64,000 nt of DNA from Thalassospira lucentensis MCCC 1A00383 = DSM 14000 (GCF_000421265.1 NZ_ATWN01000013.1:41640-105639); one strand, 5' to 3'; counted from the first letter of the stretch, positions 7,928 through 16,095 are shown. Numbers and translations are program-made. The notes: generated by a model from the letters alone, not told the origin.

Positions 7928-9409
7928 TTAATCGGAAGTTTTCCAGAAATCGTGCGTCTCGATATCCTTACCCGAAATGCCGCGCGTGATAAACCGCTGG
8001 GCGCGCATGGTGGTAGACCAATGATCCATCGACAGGCCTGCCTTACGTTTTAAATGCGCCAGAAAATCGGCCGGTTCGGGCAATTGCTCCCACACTTGCG
8101 GCAGGAACAAGCCCCGGTTGTTGCCGTCCGACAGGATAATGCCATCCTCAAACGGGGTCAGCTTGGCAATCAGATCGGCCTCATCCTCAAACGGGAAATC
8201 ACGTGCGGGGGATAAAACCGAAATCGAGATTTCCAGATCATCGGTCAAATCCGCTTCCTGCAATGGTGAAAATCTGGGGTCGGCAAACCCGGCCTTGAAC
8301 GCATTTTCGCAAAGGTCCGTCGCCAAATCGCGATGCGCCATCACCGATCCGATACAGCCACGAAGCTGCCCGGATTTCTTCAAGGTCACAAAACACGCAC
8401 CGGGCTCCAAAAGGGCCGGGGACACAGATGATGTATCGGCGTTAAGCGGCCCGCCATGACGGATGCCGTGCCAGACCGATTGCCGTGCTAGATCAATCAT
8501 CTCTGGCCCGTGTCGGGCCAAAAGCTGTTCGGTCGTACCGGTAAATCCGTCCGATGGTTCGGCGCGCGTATCGCGCTCACGCATCTTTTCCGATCCGGTG
8601 TAAACCGCCCATGCGCCGTAGCCGACAACGCGCGATTTATCCCCGGTCACATCGCCGGAATTGCGCATGCCAAGCGTCTTGATCCGCATGCCGCGCTTGC
8701 GTGCAGACATCAACATCCCCGCAACCGGCAACGCCCCGCAGGCATCATTGCTATCAATGCCCTCGGCATCAAACCGCTCAATCATGTCGCGCGTGCGGTT
8801 GTCCATGTGGCGTGCGGTCTCATAATCATGGAAATGTGACAGGTCCGATGAAATCACAATCAAGGTTTCCGGCCCGCCCCAAAGTGCTTCAATCAACTCA
8901 TGCACGTGGCGCGCGCCACAGCGACTGACCAGCAATGGCACAATCCCGATGTCGCTGTTTTCGCCAAACAGCCGCTGGATAAACGGCAACTCAATCTCAA
9001 GCCCGTGTTCTTGGCGGTGCGCATCATCCAAAATCTGAACCTGCGGCCACGAAAGGGCGGTCTGAAGCCCCGCCAAATCACACTTAACCGTGCCAAGCGG
9101 TGTGGCAAACCCATCGGCCTTGGCAAGGGCCACCCCCTGAAACGCCATGCGGTGCGCCGGACCGACAATCACAATGCGTTTGATCTGGCCCTTAAGCGCG
9201 CGCACCGTGGCAAAGCCAAGGGCGGCAAGGCTGCCTGAAAACATCAACCCCGCATGGGGCACAATGATCGCCTTGGGGATCGCGTCACCTTGGCCGTGTT
9301 CCGACTTAAAGGCGGCATCCAATAGCCCATCAATCTCGCTTCGCAAAAGATCGGCATCGGCCGGATAAAACGTCCCTGCAACGGCAGGCGGGCGGATGAT
9401 GGTCGTCAT
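7928..9409 (-). CDS. amrB-amrA: MEMO-AMMECR1 fusion (AmmeMemoRadiSam system proteins B and A)
   Basis: A 493-aa fusion. Residues 1-270 are a MEMO domain (AmrB) with the dioxygenase-like metal histidines in VPHAGLMFSG, GPAHRMAFQG and SSDLSHFHD. Residues from about 300 are an AMMECR1 domain (AmrA) with GCFVTLKKSGQLRGCIGS-like core sequence and DLEISISVLSP. These partners co-occur with a radical SAM enzyme, AmrS, found here divergently at 10053. The system probably carries out a radical-based modification, but its substrate is unknown to me. The ATG at 9409 overlaps the stop of the AT-rich upstream gene (ATGA) and follows AGGAAGAGG, suggesting translational coupling. Confidence 0.9.
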   Translation of the reverse strand: MTTIIRPPAVAGTFYPADADLLRSEIDGLLDAAFKSEHGQGDAIPKAIIVPHAGLMFSGSLAALGFATVRALKGQIKRIVIVGPAHRMAFQGVALAKADGFATPLGTVKCDLAGLQTALSWPQVQILDDAHRQEHGLEIELPFIQRLFGENSDIGIVPLLVSRCGARHVHELIEALWGGPETLIVISSDLSHFHDYETARHMDNRTRDMIERFDAEGIDSNDACGALPVAGMLMSARKRGMRIKTLGMRNSGDVTGDKSRVVGYGAWAVYTGSEKMRERDTRAEPSDGFTGTTEQLLARHGPEMIDLARQSVWHGIRHGGPLNADTSSVSPALLEPGACFVTLKKSGQLRGCIGSVMAHRDLATDLCENAFKAGFADPRFSPLQEADLTDDLEISISVLSPARDFPFEDEADLIAKLTPFEDGIILSDGNNRGLFLPQVWEQLPEPADFLAHLKRKAGLSMDHWSTTMRAQRFITRGISGKDIETHDFWKTSD

Positions 9410-10035
9410 AGCCTCTTCCTGACGTAGTTGATGGTTTTCTTGACTAGAGTCTCTGGCGGTTTCTTCTTGGGCGGACTGAGATTAGTCCAAACGTACAATG
9501 GACCATGATATTCGACTTTTTTGACTTTGAATTTATTGCCGCATTTCGTGCACGCACATCGATAATCCGCTGTCCAGTTCTTCGCATCTTCGACCTTATC
9601 TGAGATGATAATTAACCCTTCCTCTGCCTCCTTGTTTGGGTTGAAAAACGGGTTGCTCGGGTAAAGCTCACACTGACAGCCGGCGGAATCCTTAACAAAT
9701 TTCAATTTCAGAAGTGCAAAACTCAAAGGGGAATTGTTGGTGATTAAGTCCGTGCCGCTATCCTTGTCGATGTTTTTGGTTGCTTTCTTTATCGCCTGAA
9801 TATGATCTGCAATTGATCGGAGCTCTTCCTCGTCGCGCAAATTCTTGACATCAAAAGATGCTTCCCAAACCTTTTGAGGATCGCCGGATAGAAGATTTTC
9901 CAAAATACTCAATGTGCTACCCTGAATTTTCGCGAGTTTTGTTACTGGAACGTGTCGAGCGACCTGTCTGAAAAACCAAGACCTTTTGAAAAAGATAGCG
10001 ATTGAGACTAGGTTTTCAAAGAGGAAGCTTTGCAA
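9406..10035 (-). CDS. Unrecognised AT-rich protein with Cys-rich C-terminal motif
   Basis: A 209-aa frame that I cannot assign. The N-terminus is basic and aromatic (FFKRSWFFRQVARH); the middle is helical and charged; residues 119-165 contain CQCELYP and CACTKCGNKFKV, which could form a zinc ribbon. It is visibly AT-rich against its neighbours, suggesting recent acquisition. The frame starts with TTG at 10035 and has no internal methionine, so the start is uncertain. Its stop overlaps the MEMO start by 4 bp. It occupies the divergent promoter region between the two AmmeMemoRadiSam units, so it may be an insertion or an accessory regulator. Confidence 0.6.
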   Translation of the reverse strand: MQSFLFENLVSIAIFFKRSWFFRQVARHVPVTKLAKIQGSTLSILENLLSGDPQKVWEASFDVKNLRDEEELRSIADHIQAIKKATKNIDKDSGTDLITNNSPLSFALLKLKFVKDSAGCQCELYPSNPFFNPNKEAEEGLIIISDKVEDAKNWTADYRCACTKCGNKFKVKKVEYHGPLYVWTNLSPPKKKPPETLVKKTINYVRKRL

Positions 10036-10052
10036 AGCGAAAGTCCCGCGCC

Positions 10053-11153
10053 ATGAATATGACCACCCCGCAGGTCGATACCGTCCCCGGACGATACTGG
10101 CATCATCTCGATGATGGCCGCATCCAGTGCGATGTCTGCCCGCGTTTTTGCAAGCTCAAAGACGGGCAGCGGGGCTTGTGCTTTGTCCGAGCGCGCCAAG
10201 ACGATCAGATGGTTCTGACTACATGGGGTCGGTCATCTGGCTTTTGCATTGATCCGATTGAAAAGAAACCGCTCAACCACTTTTTGCCCGGCACCCCGAT
10301 CCTGTCGTTTGGCACGGCGGGCTGTAACCTGACCTGCAAGTTCTGCCAAAATCACGAGATTTCCAAGGCGCGTCAGATGGATAAGCTGGGATCGCTGGCC
10401 ACACCGGAAATGATCGCCCAAACCGCCAAGGACCACGGCTGTTCGGCGGTGGCCTTCACCTATAACGACCCCGTGATCTTCCTTGAATATGCCGTCGATG
10501 TTGCCCAAGCCTGCCGCGAAGCGGGCATTCGCACCGTGGCCGTCACGGCGGGTTATATCGGCGATAAGGCGCGTGAAGAATTCTTTCGCCATATGGACGC
10601 GGCGAATGTCGATCTTAAGGGCTTTACCGAGGATTTCTATCACAAGCTTTGCTCGGCCCACCTGAGTGATGTGCTCGAAACGCTAAAATACCTGAAACAG
10701 GAAACCGGGGTGTGGTTTGAACTGACCAATCTGGTGATCCCAGGTGAAAATGACGGCGACGGCGAATTTGACGCCATGACCAATTGGGTCCGCGAAAACC
10801 TTGGCCCCGATGTGCCGATGCATTTCACCGCCTTTCACCCCGACTGGAAAATGATGGACCATCCGCGCACTCCGGCCCAAACCCTGATCCGGGCGCGCGA
10901 CATCGCGATCAAAAACGGCATCCGCTATCCTTACGTCGGCAATGTCCATGACAAGTCGGCATCAAGCACCTATTGCCATGGCTGTGGCGATCTTCTGATT
11001 GGCCGCGACTGGTATCAATTGTCGGACTGGAATCTTGATCCGAACGGCGCATGTAAAAGCTGCGGCACCCACTGCGGGGGCGTGTTTGCGCCCAAACCGG
11101 GCACATGGGGGCCAAAACGATTGCCCGTAAGGCTTAAATCGCCGGCGCAATGA
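10053..11153 (+). CDS. amrS: AmmeMemoRadiSam system radical SAM enzyme
   Basis: A radical SAM protein of 366 aa. The [4Fe-4S]-SAM motif CNLTCKFC has cysteines at 91, 95 and 98. An N-terminal cysteine block (CDVCPRFCKL, about 29-38) and a C-terminal CHGCGDLL...CKSCGTHCGG cluster probably bind zinc or an auxiliary cluster. Family knowledge places it with MEMO and AMMECR1 as a pyruvate-formate-lyase-activase-like enzyme acting on an unidentified target. The frame is open from 10002, but ATG 10053 or 10059 fits the family N-terminus; neither has a strong ribosome site. Its last 14 codons and downstream DNA recur at 11848-11912. Confidence 0.92.
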   Translation: MNMTTPQVDTVPGRYWHHLDDGRIQCDVCPRFCKLKDGQRGLCFVRARQDDQMVLTTWGRSSGFCIDPIEKKPLNHFLPGTPILSFGTAGCNLTCKFCQNHEISKARQMDKLGSLATPEMIAQTAKDHGCSAVAFTYNDPVIFLEYAVDVAQACREAGIRTVAVTAGYIGDKAREEFFRHMDAANVDLKGFTEDFYHKLCSAHLSDVLETLKYLKQETGVWFELTNLVIPGENDGDGEFDAMTNWVRENLGPDVPMHFTAFHPDWKMMDHPRTPAQTLIRARDIAIKNGIRYPYVGNVHDKSASSTYCHGCGDLLIGRDWYQLSDWNLDPNGACKSCGTHCGGVFAPKPGTWGPKRLPVRLKSPAQ

Positions 11154-11172
11154 CGTTTTTTCTGGTGCATTG
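11108..11172 (+). repeat. Direct repeat copy 1: amrS 3' end
   Basis: These 65 bp, covering the last amrS codons, the TGA and cgttttttctggtgcattg, recur at 11848-11912 with 7 mismatches. It is the native copy, being inside amrS. Confidence 0.85.
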
Positions 11173-11232
11173 TTGCACATACCCGAGGATTGGCTGTTTG
11201 AACACGGCTGCGATGACATATCGCTGATCACG
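11166..11232 (+). pseudogene. GNAT gene fragment (scar copy 1)
   Basis: About 67 bp after amrS match the acetyl-CoA-binding region of the GNAT genes at 11964 and 16096: gaggattggctgtttgaaca and cgatgacatatcgctga are shared. The junction with the amrS tail sits at a ggtgc/cattg microhomology also found inside the GNAT gene, so this looks like a deletion product of an older amrS-GNAT arrangement. It cannot encode a protein. Confidence 0.75.
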
Positions 11233-11233
11233 A

Positions 11234-11893
11234 ATGGTTAAAGCAAAAACGATGTCTCCTATAGAGCGCACCCGTACTCAGAAAACCGTAAAGGAAAGTA
11301 CTTTTTATGATTTTGTCTTCCTGATCGGTCCCGGTGGCGTCGGCAAGACAACGACTGGAAAACACCTATCGGATCGTATCGGTTATGATTTCGTCGATCT
11401 TGATGAGTATTTCTGTTCGGAAGTTGCAAATATCCGTAATTTTATTTCCGACTTTGGGTATCGCGAATATGTAATTATGAATTCGCGTTGCTTTAACGAC
11501 GTCATTAATAAGTGTCGCTCCAATACGGTGATTTCACTTTCTTCTGGGTTTTTGATTTTTGAGGAGGCCGATGAGGTTGTTGAGGCGAACCGAGAATATA
11601 TTCGGCGTTTAGGTGTTGCAGTATTGCTCGTTCCTTCTCTGGACCACCAAAAGGCGGCAGACATAGTCGCGAAGCGCCAAGTTGGCCGTGGATTTGGGTT
11701 AAATGAGGCAGAAGAACGCAAGAAATTCCTTGAACGGATAAAAATTTACGAAGGATTTTCGAAGCATACCGCGCTATCAGGCGGTTGCCCGGCGGATACC
11801 GTTGATCAGATTGCTCAAATGCTGGATTTCAACATCCGCCAGAACAAGGGGCCACAACGGCTTCCGGTACGGCTTAAATCGCCCGCGCAATGA
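11234..11893 (+). CDS. Shikimate-kinase-like P-loop protein with a C-terminus borrowed from amrS
   Basis: A 219-aa nucleoside-kinase-like protein. The Walker A GPGGVGKTTTGKHL lies at about 33-46, followed by the shikimate-kinase-type DLDEYF motif, and VAKRQVGRGF could be the LID. I read it as a shikimate kinase fold, but the usual substrate-binding GGG and the second arginine motif are not clear, so the substrate is unknown. Codon use is AT-richer than neighbours. The last 14 residues (GPQRLPVRLKSPAQ) are nearly identical to the AmrS C-terminus because the gene runs into the repeat at 11848-11912. The start may be ATG 11234 or 11252; neither has a good ribosome site. Confidence 0.65.
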   Translation: MVKAKTMSPIERTRTQKTVKESTFYDFVFLIGPGGVGKTTTGKHLSDRIGYDFVDLDEYFCSEVANIRNFISDFGYREYVIMNSRCFNDVINKCRSNTVISLSSGFLIFEEADEVVEANREYIRRLGVAVLLVPSLDHQKAADIVAKRQVGRGFGLNEAEERKKFLERIKIYEGFSKHTALSGGCPADTVDQIAQMLDFNIRQNKGPQRLPVRLKSPAQ

Positions 11894-11912
11894 CGTTTTT
11901 TCTGGTGCATTG
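11848..11912 (+). repeat. Direct repeat copy 2: duplicated amrS 3' end
   Basis: A second copy of 11108-11172, offset by 740 bp and about 89 percent identical. It supplies the C-terminal codons and stop of the P-loop gene. Divergence at this level suggests a copy acquired from a related strain rather than a fresh tandem duplication. Confidence 0.85.
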
Positions 11913-11963
11913 CGCCTGCTTGGCTAAAGTGCCGCCGGTTAAGGGCGTATTGGGATAAAATAC

Positions 11964-12392
11964 ATGGCCGGACTGAAAATTCGCAAAGCACGGACCGGCG
12001 ATGTCGGGGCAATTTTCGCCATCCGAAGCCGCGTGCGCGAAAACCACCTGTCGCTCAGCCAACTTGCCGAACGCGGCATCACCAAATCGGCCTTTGGTAA
12101 ATGGTTGACGGACGGCTACGGCATCTGGATTGCCGATCTGGATGGTTCGGCGGCGGGCTTTGCCATCGCCATCCCGGCTGAGTCGACGTTATGGGCCCTG
12201 TTCGTCGATCCCGATTTTGAAGGGCGCGGTGTTGGTGCGGCATTGTTGCGCATGGCCGAGGATTGGCTGTTTGAACAGGGATGCGATGACATATCGCTGA
12301 CCACCGGGGCCGATCCCAAAAACCGCGCGCATGGCTTTTACGAAATGCACGGCTTAATCAGCGCCCATTGCTCGTCGGAAAGCCAGAATTGA
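11964..12392 (+). pseudogene. GNAT N-acetyltransferase, 3' end replaced by IS remnant
   Basis: Codons 1-129 encode a GNAT fold nearly identical to the intact gene at 16096 (roughly 88 percent at DNA level), including the acetyl-CoA loop GRGVGAALLRMAE at about 90-102. At about 12351 the homology ends and the frame continues for 13 foreign residues (ISAHCSSESQN) read antisense through an IS5-type transposase start. The conserved C-terminal strand (HGWHSTGDQES in the intact copy) is lost, so activity is doubtful. The upstream region also resembles that of the 16096 copy. Confidence 0.8.
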
Positions 12393-12465
12393 CCCTTCAT
12401 GTTACGGAACTCCATATGTTGCGCTCCAGATCATTGAATCTAATAAATGTTAATGAGTTTTGACC
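12351..12465 (-). mobile_element. End remnant of an IS5-type element (IS-A)
   Basis: On the minus strand an ATG at 12400 begins MKGQFWLSDEQWALIKP, the classic IS5-family transposase N-terminus, cut off after 17 codons at the GNAT junction. Its outer end at 12465 reads GGTCAAAACTCATTAA just inside a CTAG. This matches GGTCCAGACTCATTCAA at the terminus of the IS entering at the right edge (63690), so both belong to one IS group. Confidence 0.75.
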
Positions 12466-12469
12466 CTAG

Positions 12470-13318
12470 GGCCAATCGACATTTAATTGATGGGATTCCC
12501 AAAGCGTCCCAATTTTGATTCACTGTCACCGCTTTAGCGGTTAGTGGAGAATAAATGAAACGCTACGAACTGAGTCCTGATCAATGGCGGAGAATTGACC
12601 CCCTCATTCCCGGTAAGGAAGGGGACCGGGCCGGGGCCGCAGCGGCAAGAACAACCTTCAATTTGTCAATGGCGTGCTTTGGGTTTTGCGCAGTGGTGCC
12701 CACTGGCATGACTTGCCGGAGCGGTACGGCAAGTGGAAAACAGTCCATAAGCGTTTTACGCGATGGGCCAAGGCTGGGGTGTGGGAAGAGATTTTCGATG
12801 CTCTCGTCGAAGCGCCCGATAATGAATATCTCATGATCGATTCAACAATTGTTCGGGCCCATCAGCAGGCTGCGACGGGAAAGGGGGGCAGAACGAGGCT
12901 TTGGGGCGTTCCCGAGGAGGACTGAGCACCAAAATCCACATGTGTGTCGATGCTCTTGGACGTCCTTTGCGTTTGATTCTGAGCGGTGGACAGCGTAACG
13001 ACTGTACAAAAGCTCTTGAACTGATCGACGGGTTCCCTCCCTCGCATGTGCTGGCGGACAAGGGCTATGACACTCAGGAAATACTGGATGCCATCACCGC
13101 CATGGAGGCTGTTGCAGTTATTCCACCAAGATCCAATCGCAAGCAGCAGCGGGAATACGACAAGGAAATCTATAAGCACAGAAATGTTGTCGAGCGCACG
13201 TTTAACAAGCTCAAGCACTGGAGAAGGCTGGCCACACGATATGACCGCAAGGCCTGCCATTATCTCTCTTTCGTCTATATTGCCGCAGCTACTCTATGGA
13301 TGTAAATGTCGATTCAGC
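12470..13318 (+). mobile_element. IS5-family insertion sequence, IS427-like (IS-B), 849 bp
   Basis: Terminal inverted repeats contain AATCGACATTTA at the left (from 12470) and its complement ending at 13318. The element is flanked by CTAG at 12466-12469 and 13319-13322, a likely target duplication. The left CTAG is also the CTAG bordering the IS-A remnant, so IS-B inserted at the very end of an older IS. The length and one-gene layout fit the IS427 group. Confidence 0.85.
12555..13305 (+). pseudogene. IS-B transposase, split over three reading frames
   Basis: A DDE transposase whose homology runs through three frames. Frame one begins MKRYELSPDQWRRIDPLIPG at 12555 with RBS GTGGAG. A shift near 12630 leads to the second part ([39 protein letters not shown]). 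A second -1 shift at about 12880-12886 leads to the third ([41 protein letters not shown]). Catalytic D, D and E are in MIDST, ADKGYD and VVERTF. The second shift sits on a G-GGG-GGC heptamer, a possible programmed slippery site; the first has no such signal and is probably inactivating. Confidence 0.8.
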
Positions 13319-13446
13319 CTAGGGCTATCTAAAATTACTAAAGATGAAAGACATTTGGATGTAACATTCGCGATATTATAATGGTGAATACTTCGCTTGT
13401 TTTTTTTCTGGCGATTTATAATATCAATTATATTTTAATTTTACGT

Positions 13447-15285
13447 TTAATCCAGTTCAAAAGCGCTTTTGTAGTCTAGCTTGAGGTTTTCATCTTGATC
13501 TTCTTTGCGTAAAAAACAGTTTCCGATAACTAAATTATCAAGTTCCGTTCCCATGAAACAACGAAAGGCATCTTCTGGGGTACATACTATTGGCTCTCCG
13601 CGAACGTTGAAGCTCGTATTTACCAGCACTGAGCATTCTGTAATTTTTTTAAACTCTGAAATAAGTGCGTGATAACTTGAATTAGTCTGTGCGTGCACCG
13701 TCTGGATCCTTGCGGAGTAGTCTACGTGAGTTACCGCAGGAATATCCGAACGTGGAATGTTTAGTTTTTCTATTCCAAATAGAGACCGTTCATCGTCGGA
13801 CATTTGTCGCTGACGTTTTGTTACGATATCTGCGACAAATAGCATATAAGGGCTGGTGCAATCAATATCGAACCAATCACTTACGTCTTCGGCTAGAACC
13901 GACGGGGCGAAGGGGCGGAATGATTCTCGATATTTAACTTTGAGGTTCAAGGTTTTCTGCATACGGGCGGAACGTGGGTCTGCAATGATCGATCTTCCGC
14001 CTAATGCGCGAGGTCCAAATTCCATGCGACCTTGCATCCACCCAATAGCTCGTTCATTTGACAGAGCATCAGCTGTTTTCTGAATTACTTCTGTGATATC
14101 AAACGTTTCAAATTTTGCGCCAACTTTTTTTAACCGTTCTTCAATGTCATTTTGATCGAACGATGGCCCCAAATACGAGCCTTGCATCGCATCATTGCCA
14201 GCTTGTGTCGTTCGTGGCATGCCGAGATGATGAAAATAGGCTGTTTGTGCCGCTCCGAGAGCCCCGCCTGCGTCACCGGAAGCTGGTTGAACCCAAATAT
14301 TCTTAAATGAGCCGTCTTTTACAATTTTACCGTTTGCTACGCAGTTAAGTGCAACTCCTCCGGCTAGGCATAGGTTTTTGATGTCAAATTCGTTTGCCAG
14401 CGAGCGAGTGAGTTTGAGTACAATTTCTTCGGTGACGGCTTGAACAGATGCTGCGATGTCCATGTGGAATTGTTCAAGCTCATCGTCTTCTTTAGTACGT
14501 GCAGGTCTTCCAAACAGAGATGCAAATTTATTGTTTGTCATCGTCAGGCCGGTACAGTAGTCGAAATAGCTCATATCCATGCGGAACGAACCGTCATCTT
14601 TAATATCAATTATGTATTTTTTTATTATGTCGGCATACTTTGGTGAGCCATAAGGGGCTAGGCCCATTACCTTGTACTCACCAGAATTAACTTTGAATCC
14701 GGTGTAGTATGTGAACGCTGAATATAATAGGCCTAAGCTATGGGGGAAGTGAATCTCTCTTATCATTTCTAGCTTGTTGCCACGACCAATAGCTAAAGAG
14801 GTGGTGGCCCACTCGCCAACACCATCCATGGTCAAGACTACAGCCTCGTCGAAAGGCGATGGATAATAGGCTGATGCAGCATGACTTTGATGATGTTCAC
14901 CAAATAATAGTTTATTTTGCCAATCGAAGTTTTCATCGTAGCGCTTCAGCAGTTTGCGCAACATATCTTTCTGGAACAGTTTTTCTTTTAACCAGATAGG
15001 TAACGCTTTTTGAAACGACCTAAATCCCTTTGGCGCAAAGGCAAGATAGGTTTCGAGAAGGCGTTCAAATTTCAGAAAGGGTTTGTCATAAAATGCGACA
15101 TAATCAACATCAGCTAGACTTATTCCAGCTTCTTCGAGGCAGTAACTGATAGCTTGAACAGGAAAGCCTTCGTCATGCTTCTTGCGTGAGAATCTTTCTT
15201 CTTGAGCCGCGGCCACGATATGACCGTCAACGATAAGCGCGGCGGCGCTGTCATGATAAAAGGCTGAGATGCCAAGTATGCGCAT
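13447..15285 (-). CDS. NodU/CmcH-family carbamoyltransferase
   Basis: A 612-aa O-carbamoyltransferase that uses carbamoyl phosphate and ATP to carbamoylate a hydroxyl, typically on a sugar. The N-terminal Kae1-like domain begins MRILGISAFYHDSAAAL with metal-binding H11 and the HHQSHA motif at 131-136. The C-terminal YrdC-like domain carries RMEFGPRALGGRSIIADPR near 420-440 and NTSFNVRGEPIVCTP. It heads away from the IS and is last in a three-gene unit with the DUF5989 and SxtJ genes. This unit is strongly AT-rich relative to flanks, indicating transfer. The acceptor is unknown; a surface polysaccharide or specialised metabolite is plausible. Confidence 0.92.
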   Translation of the reverse strand: MRILGISAFYHDSAAALIVDGHIVAAAQEERFSRKKHDEGFPVQAISYCLEEAGISLADVDYVAFYDKPFLKFERLLETYLAFAPKGFRSFQKALPIWLKEKLFQKDMLRKLLKRYDENFDWQNKLLFGEHHQSHAASAYYPSPFDEAVVLTMDGVGEWATTSLAIGRGNKLEMIREIHFPHSLGLLYSAFTYYTGFKVNSGEYKVMGLAPYGSPKYADIIKKYIIDIKDDGSFRMDMSYFDYCTGLTMTNNKFASLFGRPARTKEDDELEQFHMDIAASVQAVTEEIVLKLTRSLANEFDIKNLCLAGGVALNCVANGKIVKDGSFKNIWVQPASGDAGGALGAAQTAYFHHLGMPRTTQAGNDAMQGSYLGPSFDQNDIEERLKKVGAKFETFDITEVIQKTADALSNERAIGWMQGRMEFGPRALGGRSIIADPRSARMQKTLNLKVKYRESFRPFAPSVLAEDVSDWFDIDCTSPYMLFVADIVTKRQRQMSDDERSLFGIEKLNIPRSDIPAVTHVDYSARIQTVHAQTNSSYHALISEFKKITECSVLVNTSFNVRGEPIVCTPEDAFRCFMGTELDNLVIGNCFLRKEDQDENLKLDYKSAFELD

Positions 15286-15301
15286 TCAAAGCTCCTGTTG
15301 C

Positions 15302-15451
15302 TTAAAATAGCGTGTAGATGAATGGAGCAACAGCGGAACCCTGAGCGACTATGAGAAGTCCACCAAACATAATCATCACGATGATGACCGGGAAAAGCCA
15401 GAATTTTTTGCGCGCTTTAAGAAACGACCATAATTCGATTAAGAAGCTCAT
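15302..15451 (-). CDS. DUF5989 family small membrane protein
   Basis: A 49-aa protein starting MSFLIELWSFLKARKKFWLF with one transmembrane helix (PVIIVMIMFGGLLIVAQG) and ending APFIYTLF. This is the DUF5989 pattern, repeatedly found between a carbamoyltransferase and an SxtJ-type protein. It lies 16 bp upstream of the carbamoyltransferase and 18 bp downstream of sxtJ. Molecular role unknown; a membrane anchor or scaffold for the carbamoyltransferase is my inference. Confidence 0.82.
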   Translation of the reverse strand: MSFLIELWSFLKARKKFWLFPVIIVMIMFGGLLIVAQGSAVAPFIYTLF

Positions 15452-15469
15452 TTGTCTAAATTTCTCTAA

Positions 15470-15895
15470 TTAAAACTGGTTCTTCATAGTTTCAGGCGAG
15501 GGGCCTTTCGGCGAGCGCGCAATCCAATAGGTCTTTGCATCTTTATCAAATTTGAGGTTTAGAGGATCTTTACCAAAAGCCCGCATTGCTAAGCCTGTTG
15601 TGCAAATCGTCACAACATACAGCAGTAACATCACTACTGGGTTTACAATTTTATGGAGTATCAAGCCAAGTTTCATCCATCCACGATTTAGTGGTGTAAG
15701 AATTCGCGGATATAGCACTCCGAGAGTTAACAGCGGCAATGATACGGTCAATAGTATGACGCCTGCGATATCGACAATATTGCTCTGCCAAAATCGATAA
15801 GTCTCAATCAAGAGAAAAATGCCGCCGACCGTAAGCCCAAAGCTTCTATTGGTTGGGCTATCAAGCGGTGAATGTTTTGAATTCTTATTTTTCAT
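15470..15895 (-). CDS. SxtJ family membrane protein
   Basis: A 141-aa membrane protein with about three helices: one near residues 20-35 (SFGLTVGGIFLLIE), one near 45-65 and one near 88-105. The family is named after SxtJ of the saxitoxin cluster but mostly occurs next to carbamoyltransferases in polysaccharide loci. I placed the start at ATG 15895 (MKNKNSKHSP) because it gives the usual family N-terminus; the frame extends to 15940. Neither has a strong ribosome site. It is the first gene of the AT-rich module, so a promoter should lie within about 15896-16020. Confidence 0.8.
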   Translation of the reverse strand: MKNKNSKHSPLDSPTNRSFGLTVGGIFLLIETYRFWQSNIVDIAGVILLTVSLPLLTLGVLYPRILTPLNRGWMKLGLILHKIVNPVVMLLLYVVTICTTGLAMRAFGKDPLNLKFDKDAKTYWIARSPKGPSPETMKNQF

Positions 15896-16095
15896 AGGCT
15901 TTGCACCAAAGATTATGTTCGTCTGTATATACGCAATCATACTAAGGGTCGCAACAATGGTATTATCTTCTCATCGAAAAGTTTTCATAACACCTAAAGT
16001 TTAAAGTCTATATCGAACTTTTAAACTATAATCGCGTGATGCAACGGCTTGGCCAAAGCGCCGCCCGATGAAGGTGACGCAGGATTTAAACACAC

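Noticed and set aside
7439..8053. 204-codon plus-strand frame
   Set aside because: It is antisense to the DUF2750 gene and to the end of MEMO-AMMECR1, whose residues match known families. The plus frame matches nothing.
10233..10661. Minus-strand 142-codon frame inside amrS
   Set aside because: Antisense shadow of the radical SAM core.
11964..12392. Functional short GNAT variant
   Set aside because: The homology stops abruptly at the IS junction and the last 13 residues are antisense IS sequence, so it is treated as a damaged copy.
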